Positions 1 to 9,100 of a stretch of 64,000 nt of DNA are shown in pieces; position 1 is the first letter of the stretch, and each line of letters opens with the position of its first letter. The position numbers were made by a program, and so were the translations under genes. The stretch is taken from assembly GCA_035295125.1 (NCBI GenBank), contig DATGJP010000027.1, positions 1 to 64,000 of the forward strand, given 5' to 3'. The notes beneath the pieces were generated by a model. The model made no database searches. It had not been told where the DNA came from and saw only the letters and a program-made list of their open reading frames with translations. This DNA comes from JAICMB01 sp035295125. GTDB taxonomy: Bacteria; Acidobacteriota; Terriglobia; Bryobacterales; Bryobacteraceae.

Positions 1-262
1 ACTATCGCCCTAGCAGGCCGTGGCAGAAGTCTTTGAGAGCGGCATGCGCAGGCGAAAGCGCCCGCGCCACCTTTTGTGAGCCAAGGTTGGGGGCAGGCAT
101 TCAGCCTGGCATTCAGCCTGCCCGACTTCTGCCCCGGTTGCTAGGCCAATAGGCTGTTAGCCTGCGGCGGTGGTTGCAACGTTGGCAAATTGAAACTCCA
201 GGCTGCCACGTGGACCTACGGCACCTCCGAAGCCAATCTCGACTAGGATTTTTGAGCGATGC
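1..262. repeat. Intergenic region with degenerate palindromic repeats
   Basis: No gene is visible. The stretch carries several short inverted or reiterated units. At about 50-75 there is a degenerate copy of the GGCGAAACCGCC-type repeat that also occurs at 9696-9720 and 43985-44009. At about 100-125 the unit GGCATTCAGCCTG occurs twice in tandem. It lies downstream of the leftward S41 peptidase gene. Confidence 0.4.
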
Positions 263-2587
263 CTATGGATGTTGCGTATTTTGCACGGCGAAGCCTCGAG
301 TGGAGAGAAATGCATGGATACCCTCCAGAGCGGAAACCGGATTCTGGTTTCCGCGAATATAGGCCATCGCTGCGTCGATGAGTTCATCGCGTCCCGCTCG
401 CAGCCCCGCGACTGTCGGGGTCACCTGGATATCCGGAATAATCCCTACGCGTTGGGTGGGTGTCTGGTCAGGGTAATACACGCCCAGCCCGCTGATATCC
501 GAGCTCAGGCCTCCGGGAATCAGCACCGTCGAAACATTGCCGTCCGCGCCCGCCGTGGTGCTTCCGATCACAACGCCTCCCGCCGCGCGGAAGGCCATGG
601 CATGAAACTCCGCGCTGCTCTGCGTAGTCTCGTCCACCAGAATAGTCACGATTCCTTTATAGTGTGGCTGGGAGGGTGTGAGCTGTACTACGGGTCCCCA
701 CTGAAATGCGCCCGGGTTGGCGATATCCGCCAGAGTGAACCACGCAAACGGCGTCGGGCTCGTCACCAGCATTCCGCCGAGGACATAAATCGGGAAGTCC
801 GAAGGATAGTCGCGGATATCGATGATCAGCCCTGCCGTCCCAGCGGCGGCCAGGATATCGGCGGCGCAGTCCACCCGCTTCAGGGAGCCGATCTTGACGT
901 AGGCCACGTCAGGCGCGAGCATCTGGAATGCCGGTCCTGGAACGTCATGGCTGTATGTCTGGCTGAAGTCGACCAACGATGGAGGAATCCGGTTTGGATT
1001 CACTGTAACCATATCCCCACCGCGATCTACCAACACCGTCGCCGCGCCGCAACTGCCTCTGGTTAAGTACTCGGACATGTCTCGCAGCCGCGCCGCCTGG
1101 TTCGAATCCGCATAAAGCGGGCCCCACTGGGTTACAAGATCCGACACGCTCGCCCCGTCTAACTGCAGGATGAGGTCACCGGGCTGAAGTCCGGATGGGG
1201 GGCCGCCGCTCAGGTCGGTCGTCCGCAGCACATAGGCCTGCCCCTCCACAAAGCGCAAGTCCACCGGCAGGTAGCAGGATCCGTAAGGAGGTCGTGCCGC
1301 GAGCGTGGTCCACAGGTTCGCGTGGGTGTCGTGGATCCTGGCGATGAAGCGGATCAGCTCCTGCTGGTACGTAAAACTGTCCTGCGCCGTGCCGATGAGT
1401 GGGATCGAGTCCAGGAGGACCTCGTTCCAGTAGTTTGTGTCCGACGGGTCGTCCGATATAATCGCCCGGTTGGGATAAAAATACTCCACCATGTTCCAGA
1501 AGCGAAATAAGGCTAGAAGTTGATAACCCGCATCTGGAATCGTTAGTCCGGAGTAGGCCAGTTCGTGATCGAAGGACGGATTGCCTGCTTCGCTCACCAG
1601 CGAAACAAAGAACTGGCTTGCTGCTGCTGGCCGGTTGGAATAGATGGTCTGTAGGGTCTGGCTCAGGTCAGCACCCAGCAGCGTTGTATCCGCCAGCCAA
1701 TCCAGATCAGGACTCAGCGCCAGTCCGTAGCTCGCCAGAACGGAGCACGTGCTGCAAGGCGGCACCGGCCCGAGACTAGCGATCCACGCCGAAATCGCGG
1801 CCTGTGCTGTGCCCGCGTCCGGCGCCGCCAGCACCTGCGGCATCACGCGAAACAGATCGTAATCCCAATGGTGCTGTCCCGAAGTGACCGCCGGATGATG
1901 ATACTTCACGAAACCCCAGACCTTCCCAAGCATGGCGAGATTGGACACCTGGATATCCGAGAGAGCCGTAAGAGCGATGCCCGAACCGTTATCGAACTGG
2001 TGATCAGTGTCCAGCACGGTGGTAATGCCATTCGGCGTCTGCGCAACCGGGACTCCGTCCACGAGAAGTTCCAGGTCGTCGACCCACGCCGTGCCCGCGC
2101 CTGAAAGAAAGAACCCGAAATACAAAGTCTTGGCCTGCGGATCCCAAGGTATGGTGATGGAATACTGTTGCCAGTCCGCCGTGCCGCTGACGCCTAAACC
2201 CTGCATGGTCGAAAACTCTACCTCGTGCGCGCCGGCATCGTCCTCCCGCGCCCACAGCGCCACGTAGTCAGAGACATTTTGCATCTTGATCCAGCCACGC
2301 CATTGAATGGTGTTTCCCGTAAAATCTATCGGAATATCCTGGGTGATGGTGGAGAACGACAGCGTGCTCGTAGCGGTCCGGTCGAGCCGGCACGAATATT
2401 TCCCGCTGTGCACCGACTGATCGTCGGTCGCAATCCCTACCGTACTGTTTCCAGACCAGCCGTTGGGGAAAACTCCGGCGCGAGTATTATTCTCGAATCC
2501 CAGAATCGTGGCGATATTCTGGCGCGTGTATTGGCAATACCCTGGCCAAGCCACTGCCAAAACGATCAATAATCGCAGGTGGCACAT
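263..2587 (-). CDS. Secreted S41-family (C-terminal processing/tricorn-type) peptidase
   Basis: This is a 774-residue exported protein. The start is the ATG at 2587, preceded by a perfect AAGGAGG at 2594-2600 and followed by a signal peptide (MCHLRLLIVLAVAWPGYCQ); the frame stays open further upstream, but that part lacks signal-peptide character. A beta-sandwich, carbohydrate-binding-like domain fills roughly residues 20-180. A PDZ-like segment (SGLQPGDLILQLDG) lies in the second half. The C-terminal S41 core has the serine nucleophile context TTQSSAEF and the later loop STTAGADG. S41 enzymes cleave exported proteins at C-terminal regions; the substrate here is unknown. A perfect dyad lies about 80 bp upstream of the start (2667-2684). 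Confidence 0.85.
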   Translation of the reverse strand: MCHLRLLIVLAVAWPGYCQYTRQNIATILGFENNTRAGVFPNGWSGNSTVGIATDDQSVHSGKYSCRLDRTATSTLSFSTITQDIPIDFTGNTIQWRGWIKMQNVSDYVALWAREDDAGAHEVEFSTMQGLGVSGTADWQQYSITIPWDPQAKTLYFGFFLSGAGTAWVDDLELLVDGVPVAQTPNGITTVLDTDHQFDNGSGIALTALSDIQVSNLAMLGKVWGFVKYHHPAVTSGQHHWDYDLFRVMPQVLAAPDAGTAQAAISAWIASLGPVPPCSTCSVLASYGLALSPDLDWLADTTLLGADLSQTLQTIYSNRPAAASQFFVSLVSEAGNPSFDHELAYSGLTIPDAGYQLLALFRFWNMVEYFYPNRAIISDDPSDTNYWNEVLLDSIPLIGTAQDSFTYQQELIRFIARIHDTHANLWTTLAARPPYGSCYLPVDLRFVEGQAYVLRTTDLSGGPPSGLQPGDLILQLDGASVSDLVTQWGPLYADSNQAARLRDMSEYLTRGSCGAATVLVDRGGDMVTVNPNRIPPSLVDFSQTYSHDVPGPAFQMLAPDVAYVKIGSLKRVDCAADILAAAGTAGLIIDIRDYPSDFPIYVLGGMLVTSPTPFAWFTLADIANPGAFQWGPVVQLTPSQPHYKGIVTILVDETTQSSAEFHAMAFRAAGGVVIGSTTAGADGNVSTVLIPGGLSSDISGLGVYYPDQTPTQRVGIIPDIQVTPTVAGLRAGRDELIDAAMAYIRGNQNPVSALEGIHAFLSTRGFAVQNTQHP

Positions 2588-2889
2588 ATGTGGCCTCCTT
2601 GGCAGCCCGCATACGGCATCGTACAGGCTATTTAGACGACGGTACCAGTTTCCCTGAGAAAAGCACATACCGGTCGATCGGTATATCACAGCGCTATCGG
2701 GCAGTAGGTGCGAATTGGCGGCAGTTCATCCAGCAAGGTAAAGTTCCTACAAGGTTGGAACATGTCCAGCCGTGCACGCTCGAAACATGTAACCTCAGTC
2801 ACTTCTACACCGTCACGATTCGACGATAGACCGCCGGCGTATCATCTTCTTTCCGTCAGTTTGATAGCGTACATGTACAGGCCGGGATC
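2588..2889. other. Divergent intergenic region, S41 peptidase / VWFA gene
   Basis: These 302 bases separate two divergently read genes for exported proteins and should hold both promoters. I see no convincing -35/-10 pair. The notable element is the dyad at 2667-2684, listed separately. Confidence 0.5.
2667..2684. promoter_or_regulatory. Perfect dyad ATACCG-N6-CGGTAT, candidate operator
   Basis: The two half sites are exact reverse complements separated by GTCGAT. It sits 80 bp upstream of the S41 peptidase start. The spacing and five of six half-site bases match the dyads at 46581-46598 and 56548-56565. The binding protein is unknown. Confidence 0.45.
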
Positions 2890-3834
2890 ATGAACCGAAT
2901 TGCGATATGGTTGGCTGCGATCAGCTTGTGGTTTCCGCCGGCATTGCATGGACAGGATATCTCCCCGCGCAGGAAAGTTGCCGCCAAGAACCGACCGAAT
3001 ACAGAGCCTAACCCGACCCTCCGAATCACCACTGACCTGGTGCAAGTACCAGTGACCGTGACTGACAAGCGAGGCCGACCAGTCACCGGGTTGGAAAAAG
3101 AAAACTTCCGCGTCTTTGATAACAAAGTGGAACAGGTCATTACCAACTTCGCGATGGACGATGAGCCGGTAGGGGTCGGATTCGTGTTCGATGTCAGCGG
3201 AAGCATAGGCGGAATGCTGCGGCAATATCAACTGGCCGCTCACGAATTCTTCAAAGTAGCAGACCCGGACGACGATTTCTTTCTGGTTGTATTCGAGAGC
3301 ACGCCGAAGCTGGCGGTGCCGCTGACCAAGAATGCCGGCGACATTGAGTATCAGATCATGATGAGCCGCTCAAGCGGAATGACCGCTCTCTATGATGCCG
3401 TGTATATGGCAGCGAACGAGGTCAAGAAGTCAAAAGCCAGCAGGAAGGCGCTGATCCTGATTTCAGACGGCGGAGAAAATCACAGCCGCTACAGTTTCGG
3501 TGAGATCAAGAACGCCTTGCTCGAAACGGATGCGCTGCTCTACTCCATCGGACCGTCTCCCGACACGGTTGGTGGTGACAACAACGGCCGTTTGTTAAAG
3601 CAACTTGCCGAATTAACCGGGGGGCGTCTGATCGCGATCAACGGACAGGGCTTGGCCGATCTCGCACAGAAGATCATTATCGACCTCCGTAATCGGTATG
3701 TGCTGTATTACTCTCCTCAGGACAAGACCAGGGATGGACGATTTCATCACGTTGAGATCCAAATTGTTCCACCCCGCGGCCTTCCCAAGCTCATTCCTCA
3801 TTGGCGGACCGGCTATTACGCTACAAGTCAATGA
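2890..3834 (+). CDS. Secreted VWFA-domain protein (Acidobacteria-type VWFA-related family)
   Basis: This 314-residue protein has a signal peptide ending near LHGQ (about residue 22). A beta-sandwich stretch (TTDLVQVPVTVTDKRGRPV) leads into FRVFDNKVEQ, the hallmark N-terminal part of the acidobacterial VWFA-related family. The von Willebrand A domain follows, with an intact MIDAS start DVSGSIG and later metal-site elements around SSGMTALYD and ISDGGEN. Such domains bind ligands through a divalent metal; the partner is not known. The gene is monocistronic and diverges from the S41 peptidase. The start ATG at 2890 gives a normal signal peptide but has no strong Shine-Dalgarno sequence. Confidence 0.85.
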   Translation: MNRIAIWLAAISLWFPPALHGQDISPRRKVAAKNRPNTEPNPTLRITTDLVQVPVTVTDKRGRPVTGLEKENFRVFDNKVEQVITNFAMDDEPVGVGFVFDVSGSIGGMLRQYQLAAHEFFKVADPDDDFFLVVFESTPKLAVPLTKNAGDIEYQIMMSRSSGMTALYDAVYMAANEVKKSKASRKALILISDGGENHSRYSFGEIKNALLETDALLYSIGPSPDTVGGDNNGRLLKQLAELTGGRLIAINGQGLADLAQKIIIDLRNRYVLYYSPQDKTRDGRFHHVEIQIVPPRGLPKLIPHWRTGYYATSQ

Positions 3835-4226
3835 AGCTCTTCTGCGCCCGATGGCTCCTGGATTCTTCGAGACCCCAGCCCGCAGGGTACGCTGTCTCAG
3901 GGATCGCAGTTCCGGAGTGGGCTGCAAACGGATCCCAAGCGGCAATTGGAAGACATTTGGATTTGGATCGTCCTGGGGCCTTGTTCCGACATCAAGCCGA
4001 GCAGCCGGTGAGCTGACTGCGCCTGATTCCCGTCAATGCCTTCGGTTTTTACTCGGCCGTTAGGATGATCGACGAAAGCGCAAAACAAAAGGCCACCCTC
4101 AGGGTTCACATGAGCTCTTCCTCCAGTGTGGTTTGAGGATGCTAACATCCCGCGGCCGATCTTGCGATCCCGGTGGAACCGGGAGAAGCACAAGTCGAAA
4201 ATGCTCGAGTGGAGACCCCCAGCAAA
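3835..4226. other. Intergenic region without a recognisable gene
   Basis: These 392 bases lie between convergent genes. Short open frames on both strands resemble no family. A small hairpin (GGATG-CTAA-CATCC, 4137-4150) has no T-tract, so it is not a clear terminator. I see nothing else. Confidence 0.5.
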
Positions 4227-4622
4227 CTACTTTCTGTATTGCTCGTCAGTGACGTGTTCCATCCAATCCACAACCTTGCCATCCAGCTTTTCCTGAATGG
4301 CGATATGTGTCATACCAGTGGTGGAGGCGGCGCCGTGCCAATGCTTTTCGCCGGGTGCAAACCACACCACGTCTCCAGGACGGATCTCCTCCACGGCTCC
4401 GCCCCAGCGCTGTGCCCACCCACAACCGGCGGTCACAATTAACGTTTGGCCCAGTGGATGCGTATGCCACGCAGTCCGAGCGCCCGGATCAAAGGTGACG
4501 CTGGCGCCTTGCACCAATGCCGGATCGGGTGACTGAAAGAGCGGATCAATTCGCACTGCGCCCGTGAACCATTCGGACGGTCCTTTTACAGAAGACTGCG
4601 AACCAACTCGTTTGATTTCCAT
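4227..4622 (-). CDS. Cupin protein, homologue of acidobacterial hydroxynitrile lyase (GtHNL type)
   Basis: This single-domain cupin has 131 residues, which as I recall is also the length of the manganese-dependent (R)-selective hydroxynitrile lyase of Granulicella tundricola. The four metal ligands known there are present at the same positions: His53, His55, Gln59 and His94, within WHTHPLGQT and GEKHWHG. The substrate-pocket residues Ala40, Val42 and Gln110 also match my memory of that enzyme. The known reaction is reversible cleavage of a cyanohydrin to an aldehyde and HCN; the physiological role is unresolved, so naming the family is safer than naming the function. There is no signal peptide, so it is probably cytoplasmic. 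It is followed 47 bases downstream of its ATG side by the flippase-like gene at 4670. Confidence 0.8.
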   Translation of the reverse strand: MEIKRVGSQSSVKGPSEWFTGAVRIDPLFQSPDPALVQGASVTFDPGARTAWHTHPLGQTLIVTAGCGWAQRWGGAVEEIRPGDVVWFAPGEKHWHGAASTTGMTHIAIQEKLDGKVVDWMEHVTDEQYRK

Positions 4623-4669
4623 AGCTGAACTCCCTGGCCCCTTGTTCGCGACCCTTCTTGGGACCGCTT

Positions 4670-5752
4670 CTAGCTCCTGATCGCCGGGTCACCTTCCGCA
4701 ACCGAGGCCGGCGGATTTACGCTGCCATGGGCCTCGATGTGAAGCTGCCCGATCTTCATTCCCGTCAGGGCAACGGCAATAAACCCGACCACCACCATCG
4801 GCAGCGTGAGAATGCCCCACAAAATAAATGAAAAGCGCTGCGCCACGTTCTTCCGCACACCGAACAGCAGCAACCCCCGAATCGTCGCCCACTGGAAAGT
4901 GCCAATGTTTCCGGGTGCCTGGGGCACGACGGAATTCAGCCGGAGAATCACGGTGATTGCAAACGAGTCGATTAAAGGCAATTGCCGCAGGCTATGAAAC
5001 GCTTGCATCACCGCGTAAATCGGAATGACCTGCAGCACCAGGAAAGGCAGGGACAGAAAGAACGCGTAGTACAGAAACCGGGAATGGCCGATCAAATGCA
5101 GATCCTTGATTAGCACGTGCGCCCAGCTCAGCCAGCGCGCGTTCGCAATGCGATCGAGCGTCCGCTCCCGCCAGAACATCGCGATTCCCAGCAGCACCGC
5201 GCACACCGCCACCAGCAAGGCGAGAAAGAAGCCAGCGTCACGAATGATCGGCGGCAAATGCACGCGCTCCAAGGTAAAGAACAGGGCCGTGATCAGCCAC
5301 AGCCCATCGAAGATCCGTTCGATTAATGCCGACGCGAGCGCCACTGACATGGGGATCTCGCTCCAGCGCGCCAACAGGTAGCAACGGATGATCTCGCCCG
5401 ACCGCAGCGGTAACACTTCGTTTGCATACAACCCGACGAAGATCGCGCGGGATGATTGCAGAACCGGGACGCGGGTAACCGGCGCGAGCACCAGGCTCCA
5501 GCGCCACGCCTGTATGTAGTAAAGCAGGATATTTGTCAGTGCGGCGAAACTGACCCACCACCACCCCAGGTGCGCGATGTCGTAAAAAAGCTGCCGGAAG
5601 TTTACGCCACGCAAGGCCCAGATCAGGCAAACAAGCGAGACGATGTTGACAGCGACGAAAAGAGCAACTGAGCGGGATTTGCCGCGCACCAAACACCATG
5701 GTAACGTGACCGGTTCAGCCGCCCTGAATAAAGGCGGAAAGCCCGATTTCAA
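4670..5752 (-). CDS. Flippase-like multi-pass membrane protein (LPG synthase TM-region / UPF0104 family)
   Basis: A protein of about 340-360 residues with seven or eight hydrophobic segments, beginning with SVALFVAVNIVSLVCLIWAL. The motifs FVGLYANEVLPLRSGEIIRCYLL, ASALIERIFDGLW and NSVVPQAPGNIGTFQWA are typical of the membrane domain found in lysyl-phosphatidylglycerol synthases and in stand-alone lipid or glycolipid flippase-like proteins. No aminoacyl-transferase domain is attached, so it is probably a lipid-linked glycan or phospholipid translocation protein. The frame opens with TTG at 5752; a GTG at 5689 just before the first membrane segment is an equally good start. Confidence 0.75.
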   Translation of the reverse strand: MKSGFPPLFRAAEPVTLPWCLVRGKSRSVALFVAVNIVSLVCLIWALRGVNFRQLFYDIAHLGWWWVSFAALTNILLYYIQAWRWSLVLAPVTRVPVLQSSRAIFVGLYANEVLPLRSGEIIRCYLLARWSEIPMSVALASALIERIFDGLWLITALFFTLERVHLPPIIRDAGFFLALLVAVCAVLLGIAMFWRERTLDRIANARWLSWAHVLIKDLHLIGHSRFLYYAFFLSLPFLVLQVIPIYAVMQAFHSLRQLPLIDSFAITVILRLNSVVPQAPGNIGTFQWATIRGLLLFGVRKNVAQRFSFILWGILTLPMVVVGFIAVALTGMKIGQLHIEAHGSVNPPASVAEGDPAIRS

Positions 5753-6128
5753 TTAGTCTTCCCATAGTGGGAGAGAGTGGAAGAGGGTAAGGCAGAATTC
5801 CATCCTGCGCGCCGGTTTGTTGCCGATGCCTGTGGAGGCATTGTGAAATCGTGAAGGCAGGTTTCAAACTGTTCCAACCGCCGCACGATCGAGTTCGACA
5901 AACTGTGGAAGGGGGAAGCAGGCGGTTCTGCCTACACTCCTGTGTTTTCATTCACTTCCGTTGACCGGCAGTTCATGACGACAGGTTTTAACCCGGCCAT
6001 TCATCCGCTGCCTCTCCCCACTTATAATGAACGAGTGACCTGAGGCTGGAAGCCCGCTACGATCGCCAATCCGACTCATTTGCCCGACCGGTTGTTATCA
6101 TAGTCTTTAGACCCCACGCGTTCACCCC
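5753..6128. other. Divergent intergenic region rich in repeats
   Basis: There is no gene. It contains a multi-hairpin repeat (5761-5830, listed separately) and a GCAGGCGGTTCTGCC palindrome at 5918-5932 related to the GCAGGCGGTTTCGCC family. A TATAAT at 6022-6027 is a possible -10 for the dehydrogenase gene at 6129, but I see no matching -35. Confidence 0.45.
5761..5830 (-). repeat. Multi-hairpin dispersed repeat, copy 1
   Basis: Read on the minus strand, this segment aligns with 49841-49910 on the plus strand. The first 40 positions are nearly identical (roughly 35 matches by eye), including the blocks AACAAACCGG and GCGCAGGATG followed by a CTGCCTTAC block; similarity then weakens. It contains two short inverted repeats in tandem (CCGG...CCGG and GCAGGAT...TCTGC). 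Confidence 0.6.
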
Positions 6129-9100
6129 ATGGCAAAACCCACCGATCCGGACTTCGGGATCAACAGTTGGCTCGAAGATGAGTTATATCAGCAGTATCTG
6201 CACGATCGTAAAGCCGTAGACGAGAGCTGGAAGAAGGTTTTCGAAACCAACGGAACCACTCCTGTCGTAACATCCGCGGCAAGTAACGGCTCCCGTACCG
6301 CGCCCGCCGCACCCCCTCACCAGGCCGTTAACGGCGAAGAACTGGTGCCGATGCGAGGCCCGGCCCTGCGCCTGGCGGAAAACATGACCGCCAGCCTGAC
6401 CATCCCCACCGCCACATCGCAGCGCGTCATCCCTGTGAAAGTCATCGAGGAGAACCGCCGCATCCTCAACGAGCATCGCGCCATTGTGCACAGGAGCAAG
6501 ATCTCGTTCACGCACATCATCGGCTGGGCGATCGTTCGGGCGCTCGAAAGCAACCCCGCTGTCAACCACGCTTATGCGGAGATCGGGGGCGAGCCGCAAC
6601 GGGCCGTTCGCAAACAGGTCAATCTCGGCATCGCCGTAGATATCGAAGGCAAGGATGGCATTCGGGCCCTGAAGGTGCCGAATATCAAGAACGCCGGCGT
6701 GCTCACGTTCGAGCAGTATCTCAACGCTTTCGACGACATCGTTGCCCGCGCCCGCTCCGGCAAGCTGCAGATTCAGGATTTCGAGGGTACAACCATCTCG
6801 TTGACGAACCCCGGCACAGTCGGGACGGTTGGCTCCGTTCCCCGGCTGATGCCTGGCCAAGGCGCGATCATTGCGACCGGCGCGATCGACGTACCTGCCG
6901 CCCATCGTGGTTCCACCGAAGATATTCGGGCGATGCTCGGCATCGGTAAGTCGATGACTGTCAGCTGCACGTACGACCATCGCGTGATCCAAGGCGCTGA
7001 ATCCGGTATGTTCCTGGCGCGGCTCGAGGCCTTACTGGTTGGAGCCGACGGTTTCTATCAGCGCGTTTTCTCCGAACTCGCTGTCCCGCATCATCCCGTC
7101 AAATGGGAAGCGGACTCGCAAATCACGCCCGGCAGCCGGGCCGACCGGTCCATCGATGTCGCCAAACAGGGCGCCGTCCATCAACTCATCAACGCCTATC
7201 GCGTCCGCGGCCACCTTATCGCCGATTTGGACCCCCTCGGCATGCCGCCCGCCCAGCATCCGGAATTGGATCCCGCCAATTATGGGCTGACCATCTGGGA
7301 TCTCGACCGCCAGTTCATCACCGGTAATCTCACGGTCGACGGTGGCGAGCGTTTTGCGACGCTGCGCGAAATCCTGGAGACGCTCCGCGGCACCTACTGC
7401 GGCAAGATCGGGTGCGAGTACATGAACATTCAGGTTCCGGAGCAGAAGCGCTGGCTCCAGGAGCGCATGGAACCCCAGCGGAACCGCTGGCCCATCGACA
7501 CCCCGACCCGGCTGCGCACTCTGCAGAGGCTGATCGACGCCGAAGAGTTCGAACATTTTCTGCATACGCGTTTCATTGGGCACAAACGATTTTCATTGGA
7601 AGGCGCCGAATCGGCCATCGTCATTCTCGACGAACTGTTGGAGCGCGCCGCTAACACCGGCGCCGAGGAGGCCATCTTCGGCATGTCCCATCGCGGACGT
7701 CTTACATTCCTCGCGAACGTCGTAGGCAAATCGATGGTGCAGGTGTTTTCGGAGTTTGAGGGAGGCGATCCCTTTAGTTCGCAGGGCTCCGGCGACGTCA
7801 AATACCACCTCGGCGCAGCCGGGACTTTCACCTCTAGCCAGGGCAACGAAATCGCCGTATCGGTCGCCTTCAACCCCAGCCACCTGGAAGCGGTCGACCC
7901 GGTCGCCGAGGGTATCGTGCGGCCCAAGCAGGATCGCAACGGCGACACTAAGAGGGAGCGGTATATCCCGTTCCTCGTCCACGGCGACGCAGCCTTCGCA
8001 GGACAAGGCGTGGTGGCCGAAACCCTGAATCTATCGCAGCTCGAAGGCTACACCACCGGCGGCACAATTCACCTCGTCGTCAACAACCAGATCGGCTTCA
8101 CCACCAATCCGAACGAGTCGCGCTCGACCCCCTACTCCACCGACGTGGCGCGCATGGTGCAAGCGCCCATCTTCCACGTCAACGGCGACAACCCGCAGGC
8201 GTGCCTCCGCGTCGCGCAGCTTGCCTACGACTACCGCCAGCGCTTCAAGAAAGACGTCGTCATCGACATGTTCTGTTATCGCCGGCACGGGCATAACGAA
8301 GCCGACGATCCGAGCTACACGCAGCCCATCCTCTATCGCAAAATTAAAGAGCATCCGTCCGTCGCGGTTCAATACTCCGAGCGCCTCGTCATCGAAGGCG
8401 TGGTCACAGCCGAGCAGGTGAAGGAGATGCGCAAGGCTGCGTCAAACCGCCTGAACGAGATCTACGATGCCGCCAAGCGTACACGCCAGCACTACGAGGT
8501 TCAGGAACTCACCGCAGTGGGCGCGGTTCCCGCCTCCCCGCCGCGCCCCAATACCGCCGCCGATCGCGCCACCCTGGAACAGGTCATTACAGGAATCACG
8601 ACGTTCCCGGCGGATTTTCACGTCCATCCGAAGCTGAAAGGCTTCATCGAAAAGCGCAAGGAGGTCCTGCACGGAGCGCCGTTCGACTGGGCTACCGGTG
8701 AAGTCCTCGCTTTCGGAAGCATGGTGCTCGAAGGCACGCCGGTTCGGCTCAGTGGCCAGGATAGCGGCCGCGGAACGTTCAGCCAACGACACCTGGAACT
8801 GTTCGACAGCCAGGACGGACGCCTCTACGTTCCCCTCCAACATCTTTCTGCTGACCAGGAACGTTTCGAGGTCTGGGACAGTTCCCTCAGCGAATATGCG
8901 GTCATGGGATTCGAATTCGGCTTTAGTGTGGCCGACCCGTTGACGCTGGTCCTGTGGGAAGCGCAGTTTGGCGATTTCGCGAACGGCGCGCAAATCATGA
9001 TCGACCAGTTCATCGCCGCCGCCGAATCGAAGTGGGGACAGCCCAGCGGCCTGGTGCTGCTCCTGCCGCACGGCTACGAGGGACAAGGCCCGGAGCACTC

